The notes beneath the pieces were generated by a model, which saw only the letters and a program-made list of their open reading frames with translations, was not told the origin of the DNA and searched no databases. From an uncultured Lachnospiraceae bacterium (GTDB lineage Bacteria > Bacillota > Clostridia > Lachnospirales > Lachnospiraceae), in assembly GCA_910587045.1 (NCBI GenBank), contig CAJULG010000004.1, positions 124,872 through 188,871 of the forward strand: 64,000 nucleotides of DNA, in the 5' to 3' direction. A program made the position numbers and the translations under genes. Position 1 is the stretch's first letter. Every line of letters starts with the position of its first letter. Shown here in pieces: positions 54,467-63,987 of this stretch.

Positions 54467-54538
54467 ATGATGATAGATATTTCATTTGTACATTCTATAC
54501 ATTGTAAAGACGAATCAGAGAAAGGTTTAGAGGAAAAT

Positions 54539-54913
54539 ATGAATAAGGAAATGATCAGGCCTCAGATAACGGCATATGAGTGTATGTTATTAATTTTTTC
54601 GGAACTCGTGAAAAAAGGAAAAACATTATTACGCCAGGATACATTAGTTTCTACACTGTATGAATACAGAGAAAATGAGGCTACAGAAATATTGTTTGAG
54701 GATATTGCATTCAGAAAAAATCTCGATACAATTACTTCTGTAGATGTTGAGGATAGTTTGAGCAGACTTCAGACCTTTGGAGCTATTGGCAGGTTAAATC
54801 CCGCATATGAAAAAATAGTTATTTATATAAGTCGGGAGGAAGCAGATAATTTTTTGAATTCATTTGCTGAACAATATAAAGATGCAGCGGATATAGTGAG
54901 TGAGGCATTCTGA
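54539..54913 (+). CDS. Small acidic protein, partner of the HD gene
   Basis: 124 residues from ATG 54539 (AGAGGAAA upstream). Helical, with VKKGKTLLRQDTLVSTLYEYRE, LDTITSVDVEDSLSRLQTFGAIGRLNPA and VIYISREEADNFLNSFAEQY, giving a winged-helix-like impression. No known family. It ends 2 bp before the HD gene and shares its low GC, so the two form a unit. Confidence 0.7.
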   Translation: MNKEMIRPQITAYECMLLIFSELVKKGKTLLRQDTLVSTLYEYRENEATEILFEDIAFRKNLDTITSVDVEDSLSRLQTFGAIGRLNPAYEKIVIYISREEADNFLNSFAEQYKDAADIVSEAF

Positions 54914-54915
54914 TC

Positions 54916-56604
54916 ATGAAAGAATTAAAAGATAAAAGCAGTTATAAGCAAATTGCAGATGATGTAAATAATTTTGTAAAACTCAAATTAGATCATTTTA
55001 GTATAGAAGGAATAGAAGCCAAAACAATACACGATCCTATTTGGGGATCGACAGGCTATAGTGAGTGGGAAATGCAGTTGATTGATTCTCCGCTGCTTCA
55101 ACGCTTACGTAACATCAGTCAGGTTGGATTAGCTGTTTTAACGTATCCCGCAGCACGTCATTCCCGCTTTGAACATACTCTTGGAGTGGCTGCGGCAACA
55201 AAACGTCTGGTAGACAGGATCAACACTAATTGTGAGAAATTCAAAATTGAAGCAGATATTAAAAACAAATTAGTGTTAGCCGCTATTATGCATGATGCAG
55301 GACATTGCTTTTATTCTCATTTATCTGAAAGTATTTATGGAAATTTAAAAGATTTTTCTGAGTTAAAAAACGATATTAAAAAAATATATGGTGTTAAGCC
55401 CAAAGCGCATGAGATTCTTTCTTTAGTTATTGTAAATTCTGACGCTTTTAAAAAATTCTTTTCTGAACGTGTTAATTATCCCAATAAAAGTAATATTAAT
55501 AGGCTGTGTGAGGATGTCGGTAAAATTATTATTGGTGTTAATATTATGGATGGGGAGACGATCGAAAGTTATCAGACTTCTATTATTAATGGTTCCTTTG
55601 ACGTGGATAAGCTGGATTATATTAAACGTGACAGCTATACTGCCGGTCTGGCTTTGGATTTTGACATAGAGAGATTGTTTACTAAGATTAAGGTACATAC
55701 ATTGTCAGTGGATGGACAGGTTGAACACAGACTGGTTATTCAGGCAAATGGAGTGACGGCGATTGAAGAATTAACATTTTGTAAGATTATGCTGTTCAGT
55801 TATATATATTATCATCAAAAGGTGCTGATAACAGAGGATATGATTAAGGATTATGTACAGGCATTATTGAAGCTGGACATAATTAATTCTTATGCAGATT
55901 TTCTCAGCTTTGATGAGGCATCGTTACTGGAATTAGCACAAAAACAAGGTGATAAAAAACCGTTTCCTATGTATGGAGATATCTGTTTGACACAGTTGGC
56001 GGATAACATTAGAAATCGGATCCTGCCCAAGCGTTGCCTGGAAATCAGTCAAAGCATAGTACAAAATATAATAAAGGAAGAGCCGGAAAAAAATATAGAG
56101 CTGCAAAGGATGCTGGATGCTATCAGGGATAATGCCGGGTATGATATAAAGATGTTAGATGCGGATATTAACAACATGATCTCATATTATACCCGTTCTA
56201 ATGAGCGATATATAGCAGGATTTATGTCAAGATTTGAAAGCGGAACCTTTGACGGTATTTTAAAAATCCGCAAACAGATTTATGATGTATTAGTTGATAT
56301 ATATCAGAAGAATGCATTAAATGTTGATTTTAGCGTTTTTGATATTTATTTTGTATTTCCATCCGTTGTATCCTATGGAACGCCAGGTGAAAAAAATGTA
56401 TTGGGCAGAGACGGAAAGTTGATGTCTATAAATGATTTTGTAAAGCTTGAGCAATGGGCATCTAGTTTTAATGCATACAAATGGCGTGGATATGTTTACG
56501 TCACTTCAAAAATTAATAAGGAGTACGCTCTGGAAGCGTGTAGAACTGTAATTTTTGAAAATAAGATAGAGTTAAATGAGTTAAAATCATTTCTTAAGAT
56601 TTAG
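54916..56604 (+). CDS. SAMHD1/dGTPase-like HD-domain phosphohydrolase
   Basis: 562 residues. N-terminal HDPIWGSTGYSEWEMQLIDSPLLQRLRNISQVGL, then YPAARHSRFEHTLGVA (metal His about 82) and MHDAGHCFYSH (HD pair about 126-127), the full HD superfamily signature of deoxynucleotide triphosphohydrolases. The C-terminal about 250 residues are helical and without clear homology. Such enzymes hydrolyse dNTPs; some stop phage by draining nucleotides. AT-rich compared with flanks, so probably acquired. Confidence 0.85.
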   Translation: MKELKDKSSYKQIADDVNNFVKLKLDHFSIEGIEAKTIHDPIWGSTGYSEWEMQLIDSPLLQRLRNISQVGLAVLTYPAARHSRFEHTLGVAAATKRLVDRINTNCEKFKIEADIKNKLVLAAIMHDAGHCFYSHLSESIYGNLKDFSELKNDIKKIYGVKPKAHEILSLVIVNSDAFKKFFSERVNYPNKSNINRLCEDVGKIIIGVNIMDGETIESYQTSIINGSFDVDKLDYIKRDSYTAGLALDFDIERLFTKIKVHTLSVDGQVEHRLVIQANGVTAIEELTFCKIMLFSYIYYHQKVLITEDMIKDYVQALLKLDIINSYADFLSFDEASLLELAQKQGDKKPFPMYGDICLTQLADNIRNRILPKRCLEISQSIVQNIIKEEPEKNIELQRMLDAIRDNAGYDIKMLDADINNMISYYTRSNERYIAGFMSRFESGTFDGILKIRKQIYDVLVDIYQKNALNVDFSVFDIYFVFPSVVSYGTPGEKNVLGRDGKLMSINDFVKLEQWASSFNAYKWRGYVYVTSKINKEYALEACRTVIFENKIELNELKSFLKI

Positions 56605-56620
56605 AATAAAATGTGCAGTA

Positions 56621-57526
56621 TTAGGAAGGCAGGTCCGTTTTAGGGAATCGGATGATAATTATCAGATTTCCGTTTTGGTACCTTGCATCAATTTCTCCCT
56701 TCATTTCCTCCGTCAGAGTCCGGGCGATGGAAAGTCCGAGTCCGGTAGAATTCCGGCCGCTTTCTACAGTATAAAACCGGTCAAACAGGTGTGATACCTG
56801 CACTTCATCCAGGCTCTCTGCCTGATTTTGAAACTGCATGGTGCCGTCCTCCTCCAGTGTGATACGGAAATCTCCCTGGCTGTATTTTAAGGCATTGCTC
56901 ACAATATTTGACAGGATCCGCAGCAGAGCCTGCCGGTTCAGGCTTCGTACCACCTGCTGCTCCGGCATCTGAATGACCGGCTCGATCCCGGTCTGCTTCA
57001 GGGTTCCGTAATAGCCGGCAATGCATTCCTCAATGGCACTGTTCAGGGAAACCGGTTCGGTTTCGGTATGATTGTCCACAGAAAGGATAACAGAATAACG
57101 GAACAACTCCTCCGTCAGATCCTTTAATGCCTGGATACGGTTGCGGATGACAGACAGATAGTTCTTCACCGTTTCGGAGGTATCCTCCTGCTCCAGAAGA
57201 TCCATATAACCGTAGATCGCAGTCAGAGGCGTGCGAAGGTCGTGGGAGATGTTCGTAATGGCCTTTTTAAGCTCCTGATCGCCCCGGGAGTAACGAAGCT
57301 GTGCTTTTCGAAGCAGCAAAAGCTGCCGGTCCAGATCGGCAGCTAATTGCTTCATCTTTCTGTCATTGGTCGAAAGATCGATTCCAACATTGGTATCCTC
57401 CGACAGTCTGGCAGCGAATTCATGGCGTAACTCATCGGCAGACCTGCGGAGCAGCAGGAGCTTTATCACCAGCAGCAGGATGATGATCAGCAGTATCAGA
57501 CATAACAGTCCCAGAAATAATTCCAT
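56621..57526 (-). CDS. Sensor histidine kinase of the BcrAB-like module
   Basis: 301 residues with a single N-terminal helix (LFLGLLCLILLIIILLLVIKLLLL) and no extracellular sensor. HisKA NISHDLRTPLTAIYGYMD, ATPase ILSNIVSNALKYSQG and STGLGLSIA. Last gene of a minus-strand run regulator, ATPase, permease, kinase. Likely senses through the transporter. Confidence 0.88.
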   Translation of the reverse strand: MELFLGLLCLILLIIILLLVIKLLLLRRSADELRHEFAARLSEDTNVGIDLSTNDRKMKQLAADLDRQLLLLRKAQLRYSRGDQELKKAITNISHDLRTPLTAIYGYMDLLEQEDTSETVKNYLSVIRNRIQALKDLTEELFRYSVILSVDNHTETEPVSLNSAIEECIAGYYGTLKQTGIEPVIQMPEQQVVRSLNRQALLRILSNIVSNALKYSQGDFRITLEEDGTMQFQNQAESLDEVQVSHLFDRFYTVESGRNSTGLGLSIARTLTEEMKGEIDARYQNGNLIIIIRFPKTDLPS

Positions 57527-57535
57527 ACGAATCTC

Positions 57536-58381
57536 CTATTTTATATCCTTTCGTTCAAAGAAGTACAGTCCGGCAAGGTTCATGCCGAGGATAATGACCA
57601 CAGAGTAGGCAGCCAGCCGGAGAGGATGCGCCACGGTCAGCTGATTGATCTGAAGCCCCTGTCCGGTCGGAAGGAACTCATGCAGGAATTCATACAGCCC
57701 CCGTTGGAATCCGGTAACATAATGTGGATTCCTTGCCAGGACAACGTTTGCTTCCGTCATATCTGATGTGAAGAGTTCCACACTTTCTACCATCTCCGGC
57801 TGCTGTAATGCATTCATCAGATATCCGGAAATACATAACAGGAGGATACCGGACAGAATACAGATGATAGCAGTATGAGTCTTGTTTGGTACGGACATTG
57901 CGATAAAATTATAAATGGCGGCAAAGGCTATGCAGGCAAGGATGCCATCCCCCAATAGCAGAAACAGCCGTAACGTCGGAAGTTCCGGCCGGCCGAACAT
58001 AGGAATTGCCATTGCACATCCGGCCAGGCAGCAGAACAGATACACAGCACAGGAAGCGACTGCACAGGTGATGAAATTGGCCAGATACACATTGCGCCGG
58101 AGCGTGCCGGTAATGATCTTATTGCGGATTACTCCGTCACTGTATTCGGTTCCCACGAACAGACCGCTGAAGACAGAGAATATGACCCCGAGGAAAAAGA
58201 TGGAGCCTACCATAAAGCTGTCCGGATGAAGGTCTCCATAAGCTTCCGTTCCATATTTTCGTAACAGAATATATTGATTGAGACAGGCTCCGACGATCAG
58301 CAATACGGATACGATACTGCCGATCCAGAACGCCTTGTTTTTCCATAAACGGATTAAATTTGCATGTAATAATTTATTCAT
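57536..58381 (-). CDS. ABC-2 permease, BcrB/lantibiotic-immunity type
   Basis: 281 residues from ATG 58381 (AGGAGG upstream, overlapping the ATPase stop by 8 nt). Six helices, with the first at ENKAFWIGSIVSVLLIV-like sequence and a characteristic FLGVIFSVFSGLFVGTEYSDGVIRNKI. Exports antimicrobial peptides or confers self-protection. Confidence 0.83.
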   Translation of the reverse strand: MNKLLHANLIRLWKNKAFWIGSIVSVLLIVGACLNQYILLRKYGTEAYGDLHPDSFMVGSIFFLGVIFSVFSGLFVGTEYSDGVIRNKIITGTLRRNVYLANFITCAVASCAVYLFCCLAGCAMAIPMFGRPELPTLRLFLLLGDGILACIAFAAIYNFIAMSVPNKTHTAIICILSGILLLCISGYLMNALQQPEMVESVELFTSDMTEANVVLARNPHYVTGFQRGLYEFLHEFLPTGQGLQINQLTVAHPLRLAAYSVVIILGMNLAGLYFFERKDIK

Positions 58382-59288
58382 CTCTGCCACCTCCTACCAG
58401 ACGAAGATAATAGCTTTCCAACTGCTCCCCCCGTTCCTTTATAGTGGTAATCTCGCAGTTTTCATGAGAAAGCCGGAGGGTAAGCTCCGTGATGCCGATG
58501 GTTCCGAAGATATCTGCTTCCGTATCGGAAAGGATGCTGTATTCTAACTGATATTCGTCCAGAACCCGGGCCAGGATTCCTGTGTCGGTGACTCCGATCC
58601 GGGTACATTTCCGGCAGGCGGCATTCAGATCCTCTGCACTGATCTCCTGAACCATCTGTCCCCGGTCGATGAAACCGTAATGCGTGGCCAGCCGGGACAG
58701 CTCATCCAGAATATGGCTGGAGATCAATACGGTGATCTGACGTTCTTCATGTAAGCGCAGGATCAGTTCCCGTATTTCAACAACGCCCTGGGGATCCAGT
58801 CCGTTTACCGGTTCATCCAGAACCAGAAAGTCCGGATTGCCGGCCAGGGCAATGGCAATCCCCAGCCGCTGCTTCATTCCCAGGGAGAAATTCTTTACTT
58901 TCTTGCTTCCGGTATCTGAAAGGCCGACCAGCTCCAGCAGCTCATGCAGACCGTCCTCCGATGGCCGGCCCAGGATCATATATTGCTGTTTCAGGTTCTC
59001 CTCTGCAGTCATGTCCAGAAAAATGGACGGGGTTTCTACCACGGCCCCCATTCTTCGACGGGCCTGCGTGATCCTTGGATCAAAGTGCTTCTTTGCATAC
59101 AGGGTATATCCGCCGCTGGTAGGCTTCTGGAGTCCGCAGATACAGCGGATCAGGGTGGTCTTTCCGGCCCCGTTCTTGCCGACGAGACCATAGATGGCTC
59201 CCTTTGGTACATGCATAGAAAGATTGTTCAGTATTTTTGAATGTCCATATTGTTTCGAAAGCTCCTTCGTTACTAATACATAATCCAT
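58374..59288 (-). CDS. ABC transporter ATP-binding protein, BcrA type
   Basis: 304 residues: Walker A GKNGAGKTT, signature FSLGMKQRLGIAIAL, Walker B FLVLDEPVNGLDP, and a C-terminal extension of about 80 residues usual for the BcrA group. Strong AAGGAGGG upstream. Transport partner is the permease at 57536. Confidence 0.9.
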   Translation of the reverse strand: MDYVLVTKELSKQYGHSKILNNLSMHVPKGAIYGLVGKNGAGKTTLIRCICGLQKPTSGGYTLYAKKHFDPRITQARRRMGAVVETPSIFLDMTAEENLKQQYMILGRPSEDGLHELLELVGLSDTGSKKVKNFSLGMKQRLGIAIALAGNPDFLVLDEPVNGLDPQGVVEIRELILRLHEERQITVLISSHILDELSRLATHYGFIDRGQMVQEISAEDLNAACRKCTRIGVTDTGILARVLDEYQLEYSILSDTEADIFGTIGITELTLRLSHENCEITTIKERGEQLESYYLRLVGGGRDE

Positions 59289-59361
59289 TTATTTCCCTCC
59301 TTAATAGGCATCCGGTTCCGGTACACCGGATTGCCTGATACGGATATCATAATCGAAGACC

Positions 59362-59397
59362 GTTAAGAAAATGGTTAAAATAATCGTTAAGAAACCG
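59362..59397 (-). promoter_or_regulatory. Three tandem 12-bp repeats, regulator binding site
   Basis: GTTAA starts at 59362, 59374 and 59386, period 12, giving three iterated half-sites upstream of the ATPase gene. Such direct repeats suit OmpR-family dimers. A TATGAT -10 follows on the minus strand. Confidence 0.6.
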
Positions 59398-59424
59398 TAA
59401 AAATTTCAGGAGGCACAGCATGGA

Positions 59425-60084
59425 TCATTGTAGCTTAAAACCGATTCCCCAGACCGTTTCAATGTAATCGCGGTTGCCGGTATCCCGCAGTTTTTTTCTC
59501 AGATTGCTGATATGCACCTTCAGAGAGCTTTCCATACAGTCCGGCGTGTCCTCGCAGATCCGTTCGAGCATGACCGTCCTGGTAATGACCTGGCTGGGAT
59601 TCTGCATTAACAGCTTCAGGATCGCGAATTCTGTCCGGGTCAGACGGACAGAGGTGTCGTGGATAAAGACCTCGTGGGAGTCAATGTGAAGTGTAAGATC
59701 CTGAAAGGTAAGTGTGCCTGTCTGCCGGCCGGGAGCAGCGCTGCGCAGATGCACCGCGATCCTTGCAAGCAGCTCTCTGGTATCGAAAGGTTTGGTCACA
59801 TAGTCTACAGCACCTTCCGTTAACAGATTTACCTTGTCCTGTACATCTACCTTCGCACTGATGATAATGACCGGGATCTCTTTGATCTTAGGCAGAAGCT
59901 CTTCACCGGAAAGTCCGGGCAGCATCAGATCCAGCAGGATCAGATCGGGTCTGCACCGGGATAAAAGAAGTAATGCCTCTGTTCCGGAGAAGGCCCGGAG
60001 TACCTGATAGCCCTCCTTATTCAGTATGTTCTCTAACATATTTCCGATGTATACATCATCATCTATAATTGCAATTAAACGCAT
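59425..60084 (-). CDS. OmpR-family response regulator
   Basis: 219 residues: IAIIDDDVYIG, phospho-Asp in ILLDLMLPGLSG, TKPFDTRELLARI, winged helix RLTRTEFAILKLLMQNPSQVITRTVMLE. Starts behind AAGGAG. Separated from its target operon by 136 bp holding three GTTAA repeats. Partner kinase at 56621. Confidence 0.92.
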   Translation of the reverse strand: MRLIAIIDDDVYIGNMLENILNKEGYQVLRAFSGTEALLLLSRCRPDLILLDLMLPGLSGEELLPKIKEIPVIIISAKVDVQDKVNLLTEGAVDYVTKPFDTRELLARIAVHLRSAAPGRQTGTLTFQDLTLHIDSHEVFIHDTSVRLTRTEFAILKLLMQNPSQVITRTVMLERICEDTPDCMESSLKVHISNLRKKLRDTGNRDYIETVWGIGFKLQ

Positions 60085-60142
60085 ATGAATCTCCTTTTTT
60101 CTTAATCATAGCAGAATCCTGTGGATTTTCAAGGTCAGAAAT

Positions 60143-60171
60143 TTTACTTAATCGATAAATATTTAAGTAAA
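60143..60171. promoter_or_regulatory. Possible LacI-type operator upstream of the regulator gene
   Basis: TTTACTTAA and TTAAGTAAA are inverted with an 11-bp spacer, and ATCGAT sits at its left. Contains a central CG-like core as in LacI sites; also flanked by AT-rich promoter-like sequence. Confidence 0.4.
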
Positions 60172-60299
60172 TTCCTTTTCAAAGTAACTTAACTGTGGTA
60201 GTATATATAGAAGTGATAAGAACGGGGAAGGAAAGAAAGAAGGAAACGGTTACATTACAGGTATTCAAGCGATACCAGAGAGGAGACAGGAGGAGTATT

Positions 60300-61304
60300 A
60301 TGGGTAAGAAAATAACTATGCGGGATATTGCGAACGAGCTGCAGGTCAGCACGGTTACCGTATCGAAAGCATTGTCGGACAGGGAGGGCGTAAGCGACGA
60401 GGTAAGAGGCAGGATCAAGCAGAAGGCAGAGGAAATGGGCTACCGTTATCATTCTCTGGCAAAGAGTATGAAGGAAGGGATCAGTTATAATGTAGGTGTA
60501 GTGGTAGCCGAACGTTTTTTCTCGGATAATGCATTTTATTCTAATCTGTACCAGCGTCTTGTCATTGAATTAGGCAAGGCGGATTATTCCTGCATATTGG
60601 AAATCCTCTCCTATGAGGACGAGAAGCGGGATGTGCTGCCTAAGATGATCAGTGGCAATAAGATTGATGGTCTGATCGTTCTCGGACAGTTAAAAAAGCA
60701 TTATATTAATACGTTAAGCCAGGAGGATATTCCATACATTTTTCTGGATTTTTATGATGAACATTTTGCCATTGACACTGTGGTCAGTGACAGTGTATAC
60801 GGAAGTTATATTCTGACGAATTATCTGATTGAAAACGGACATGAACGGATCGGGTTTGTAGGAGACGTGACAGCGACCAGCAGTATCCTGGACCGGTACC
60901 TTGGATATTATAAGGCGTTGATACAGCATGGGATTTCGTTGAGAGAAGACTGGATCATCCGGGATCGGGATGAAGACGGGATGTTTATCCGTCTGAGTCT
61001 GCCGGAGGAGATGCCTCAGGCGTTTGTGTGTAATTGCGATGAGGTTGCATACCATCTCGTCGAACGGTTGAAGGAGGAAGGTTATCAGGTACCGGAGGAT
61101 ATTTCGGTGGTCGGCTTTGATGATTTTATTTATGCCAGTGTCTGTACGCCGCCGCTTACCACATTCCGGATCAGTCAGGAAATGATGGCGGAGACTGCTG
61201 TGGATGCTCTGGCCAGAAAGATGCGGGATACGACCTATCATGCAGGGAGAAAGGTCATCAGCGGGAATATTGTGATCCGGGATTCGGTAAAACATGCGGG
61301 CTGA
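60300..61304 (+). CDS. LacI-family transcriptional regulator
   Basis: 334 residues from ATG 60300 (AGGAGG upstream). HTH: TMRDIANELQVSTVTVSKALSDREGVSDEVR, hinge helix, then a periplasmic-binding-like sugar sensor (DFYDEHFAIDTVVSDSVYGSYILTNYLIENGHERIGFVGD, FVCNCDEVAYHLVERLKEEGYQVPEDISVVGFDD). Likely represses the adjacent sugar transporter genes. Confidence 0.92.
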   Translation: MGKKITMRDIANELQVSTVTVSKALSDREGVSDEVRGRIKQKAEEMGYRYHSLAKSMKEGISYNVGVVVAERFFSDNAFYSNLYQRLVIELGKADYSCILEILSYEDEKRDVLPKMISGNKIDGLIVLGQLKKHYINTLSQEDIPYIFLDFYDEHFAIDTVVSDSVYGSYILTNYLIENGHERIGFVGDVTATSSILDRYLGYYKALIQHGISLREDWIIRDRDEDGMFIRLSLPEEMPQAFVCNCDEVAYHLVERLKEEGYQVPEDISVVGFDDFIYASVCTPPLTTFRISQEMMAETAVDALARKMRDTTYHAGRKVISGNIVIRDSVKHAG

Positions 61305-61364
61305 GGGACATCCGGAAGCAAAGGATCAAGGGTAGAGCAGATTAGAAGCAGAGGAGGTTAAAGA

Positions 61365-62102
61365 ATGAAGGAGAAACTATTTGGTATTGATTCACCGCTG
61401 TTTCGGATGATGAGTCTGATCGGCGACCTGATGCTGTTAAATCTGATGTGGCTGATCTCGTCCATTCCGCTCATTACCATTGGCGCCTCCACTACGGCGC
61501 TTCTTTATACAGGCATGAGACTGGCGCGGGGAAGAGACGGGTATGTGGTGAAGAACTTCTGGAAGTCCTTCCGGCAGAACTTCCGGCAGTCTACCATTAT
61601 TTTTCTGATTCTGGCAGTGCTTGGCGGCGGACTGGGTTATGCCGGGTGGTTCTGGATGAATCAGGACAGCGGCATGGGACGGGTGCTGGCAGTGATCACG
61701 ATCTGTCTTTTGATCGTATATCTGATTGAAGTATTGTTTGTATTTGCCACGCAGGCAAGGTTTGCGAATACGATTCTCAACACCATGAAAAACGCTCTGA
61801 TCATGGGGATACAGAATTTTCCGCTCACACTCCTATGTCTTGTGGGAGTGGCGCTTCTGATCGGTCTGAATTATACGTTTTTTATTGCCAATATACTCAC
61901 GCTGGTCGTGGCAGTCGGAGCCCTCGGATATGTTCTCGGGTTATTCTATAACCTGGCGTTTCGAAGATATATTCCTGAGGAGGAGAACCGGGAGGATGAT
62001 GAATGGCATGTGCCGGATGAGGAAGAGGAGAATGAAGAACTGCAAGGCGCTGAAGAGACACCGGATCATGTGGAGGAACCGGAAGAAGATGAGATAGTGT
62101 AA
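61365..62102 (+). CDS. YesL-type (DUF624) membrane protein
   Basis: 245 residues, five helices (LMLLNLMWLISSIPLITIGASTTALL..) and a very acidic tail (EEENREDDEWHVPDEEEENEEL). DUF624 proteins accompany oligosaccharide ABC transporters, as here between a LacI regulator and a sugar-binding protein. AGGAGG in front. Function unknown. Confidence 0.85.
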   Translation: MKEKLFGIDSPLFRMMSLIGDLMLLNLMWLISSIPLITIGASTTALLYTGMRLARGRDGYVVKNFWKSFRQNFRQSTIIFLILAVLGGGLGYAGWFWMNQDSGMGRVLAVITICLLIVYLIEVLFVFATQARFANTILNTMKNALIMGIQNFPLTLLCLVGVALLIGLNYTFFIANILTLVVAVGALGYVLGLFYNLAFRRYIPEEENREDDEWHVPDEEEENEELQGAEETPDHVEEPEEDEIV

Positions 62103-62166
62103 GAGGTGATCGGATCCGGAGAAGCCCTGTTGCATATCCGGGGTTCCTTGATAAGATAGAAAAAGG

Positions 62167-62196
62167 ACAGAAGAAGCACATTCTTCTGTTTTTTTA
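62167..62196 (+). terminator. Terminator after the DUF624 gene
   Basis: ACAGAAGAA-GCACA-TTCTTCTGT with TTTTTTA: separates it from the sugar-binding protein gene. The remaining 62197-62419 is AT-rich with no gene recognised. Confidence 0.85.
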
Positions 62197-62419
62197 TCCT
62201 AAAAAATACTCTGAACAGTGCAGTTTAGAATGATTATAAACAGACTTATGTGTACAATAAGGTTAATAGTAAGTTGTTTGATAATATTTTTGGTCGAAAA
62301 ATAGTAAATAGTAGATAATAGAGTGGAACAAAGACAGAAAAAAATATGAATAATGCACAAAGAAATTGGAGATATATATAGCACAATACACAAAGTTGAC
62401 AAAGAGTAAGAACTATAGG

Positions 62420-62473
62420 TTGACAAAGTAATAGTAAAAACTTATAATCAAATCATAAGTTAACGATAACTTA
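62420..62473 (+). promoter_or_regulatory. Promoter and LacI-type operator of the sugar transporter
   Basis: TTGACA-17-TATAAT (62420-62425, 62443-62448). TAAGTTA-ACGA-TAACTTA (62456-62473) covers the start site, with the central CG typical of LacI operators. A second TTGACAAAG lies 24 bp upstream (62396). Likely target of the regulator at 60300. Confidence 0.7.
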
Positions 62474-62496
62474 ACAAAGAATGGAGGAAGATAAGT

Positions 62497-63876
62497 ATGA
62501 GAAAGAAACTATTATGCGTTGCTCTTGCAACAACAATGGTTGCCGGATTATTGGCAGGCTGCAATACTAGTAGCGGTAATTCAACAGCAGACAATAGCAG
62601 CGATAACAGTGGTGACACCACAGAGAACAGCGGAAATGCCGGCGGTGATTCTGAAATCACAGGCGAGATTACTGTATTGACCAACAGAACAGATATCCTG
62701 AACACGGATCTGGCCCGTTATGCAGAGGAGTTCCAGGCGAAGTATCCGGGAACCACCGTAAACTTTGAGGCGATGGAGGATTATGAAGGGGATGTATCTA
62801 CCCGTCTTTCCACCGGGGATTACGGTGATGTATTCTTTATTCCGAACACCATCCCGACTAACGAGCTGGCTGATTTCTGTGAACCGTTGGGTACGGTAGA
62901 TGAATTGAGCAGTACTTATACAGAAGCGTATCTGTATGCAAAACAGTCCGGCGGAACCGTATACGGATTAGCATCCGGTGCGAACGTATCCAATGGTATT
63001 GCTTATAACAAGAAGGTATTCGAGGATGCAGGCGTAACAGAGCTTCCTGCAACACCAGAGGAATTCCTGGCAGCACTTCAGAAGATCAAGGATAAGGGCG
63101 ACTGTGCAAATCCTTACTACACCAATACTCATGATGCATGGGCAATCAGCCAGTGGGAAGGCTGTACCCATGGTATGGACGGTGATGCAGATTACATCAA
63201 CAATAAGATGGCAAATGAATCCGATCCATTCTCCGAGGGCAAGCCACACTATGTAGTATATAAGTTATTATATGATATTGTTGACCAGAAGTTATGTGAA
63301 GCTGATCCGTTCACAACTGAATGGGAAGGTTCCAAGACAATGATCGCCAAGGGCGAGGTTGGTTCCATGGTTATGGGTTCCTGGGCATTGAGCCAGTTCC
63401 AGGAGGCTGCTACAAATGCAGATGTAGATCCGGCCGACATCGGTTACATGCCATTCCCGGTTACCAGCTCTGATGGCAATCAGTATGTTAGCGCATCTAC
63501 GGATTACGCTTACGGTATTAACATCAACAGCAGCAACAAGGCTACTGCAAGAGCATTCATCGATTACATGCTGTTAGAGTCCGACTACTCTAAGAAGCAG
63601 GGTACCATCTCAATCGTTAAGGGTTCTGCACTGCCGGATACCCTGGCTGATTTTGAAGGCGCTGAGTTCGTTATCGATGCACCGGCAACTGCTGAGAATG
63701 AAGGCAAGTGGGATGAGGTTCACAATGAGTCTGAGCTTGGTCTCTGGACCGGTTCTGATTATCAGATCGAACTGATCGAAGCAGCATTTGGTAATGTAGA
63801 TAAGGACTTCGATACTCTCATGGGCGAATGGAATGAAAGATGGAGTGCAGCATTAGATTCCGTAAACGGTAATTAA
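62497..63876 (+). CDS. Carbohydrate ABC transporter substrate-binding lipoprotein
   Basis: 459 residues. Lipoprotein signal MRKKLLCVALATTMVAGLLAGCN with Cys of LAGC as the lipid site, then a Ser/Asn-rich linker. Family 1 solute-binding fold: TVLTNRTDILNTDLARYAEEFQAKYPGTTVNFEAM, GANVSNGIAYNKKVFEDAGVTELP, MVMGSWALSQFQ. Binds an oligosaccharide outside the cell; permeases expected beyond the window. RBS ATGGAGG. Confidence 0.93.
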   Translation: MRKKLLCVALATTMVAGLLAGCNTSSGNSTADNSSDNSGDTTENSGNAGGDSEITGEITVLTNRTDILNTDLARYAEEFQAKYPGTTVNFEAMEDYEGDVSTRLSTGDYGDVFFIPNTIPTNELADFCEPLGTVDELSSTYTEAYLYAKQSGGTVYGLASGANVSNGIAYNKKVFEDAGVTELPATPEEFLAALQKIKDKGDCANPYYTNTHDAWAISQWEGCTHGMDGDADYINNKMANESDPFSEGKPHYVVYKLLYDIVDQKLCEADPFTTEWEGSKTMIAKGEVGSMVMGSWALSQFQEAATNADVDPADIGYMPFPVTSSDGNQYVSASTDYAYGININSSNKATARAFIDYMLLESDYSKKQGTISIVKGSALPDTLADFEGAEFVIDAPATAENEGKWDEVHNESELGLWTGSDYQIELIEAAFGNVDKDFDTLMGEWNERWSAALDSVNGN

Positions 63877-63905
63877 GACCTGGGGCGAATAGGCGTTCAA
63901 CAGGG

Positions 63906-63987
63906 ACATGGATTCTAACGAAAACTGAATCCGTGTGACATAGGGGGGGCTGTCGCTTTAACGAATGAAAATTCGTGAAACGGCAGC
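63906..63987 (+). promoter_or_regulatory. Twin hairpins downstream of the sugar-binding gene
   Basis: Hairpin 1: ACATGGATTC/GAATCCGTGT. Hairpin 2: GCTGTCG/CGGCAGC around inner ACGAAT/ATTCGT, then a U-rich ATTTTT. It may stop most transcripts or protect the binding-protein mRNA so that it exceeds the permease mRNAs, as in many sugar operons. Confidence 0.65.
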
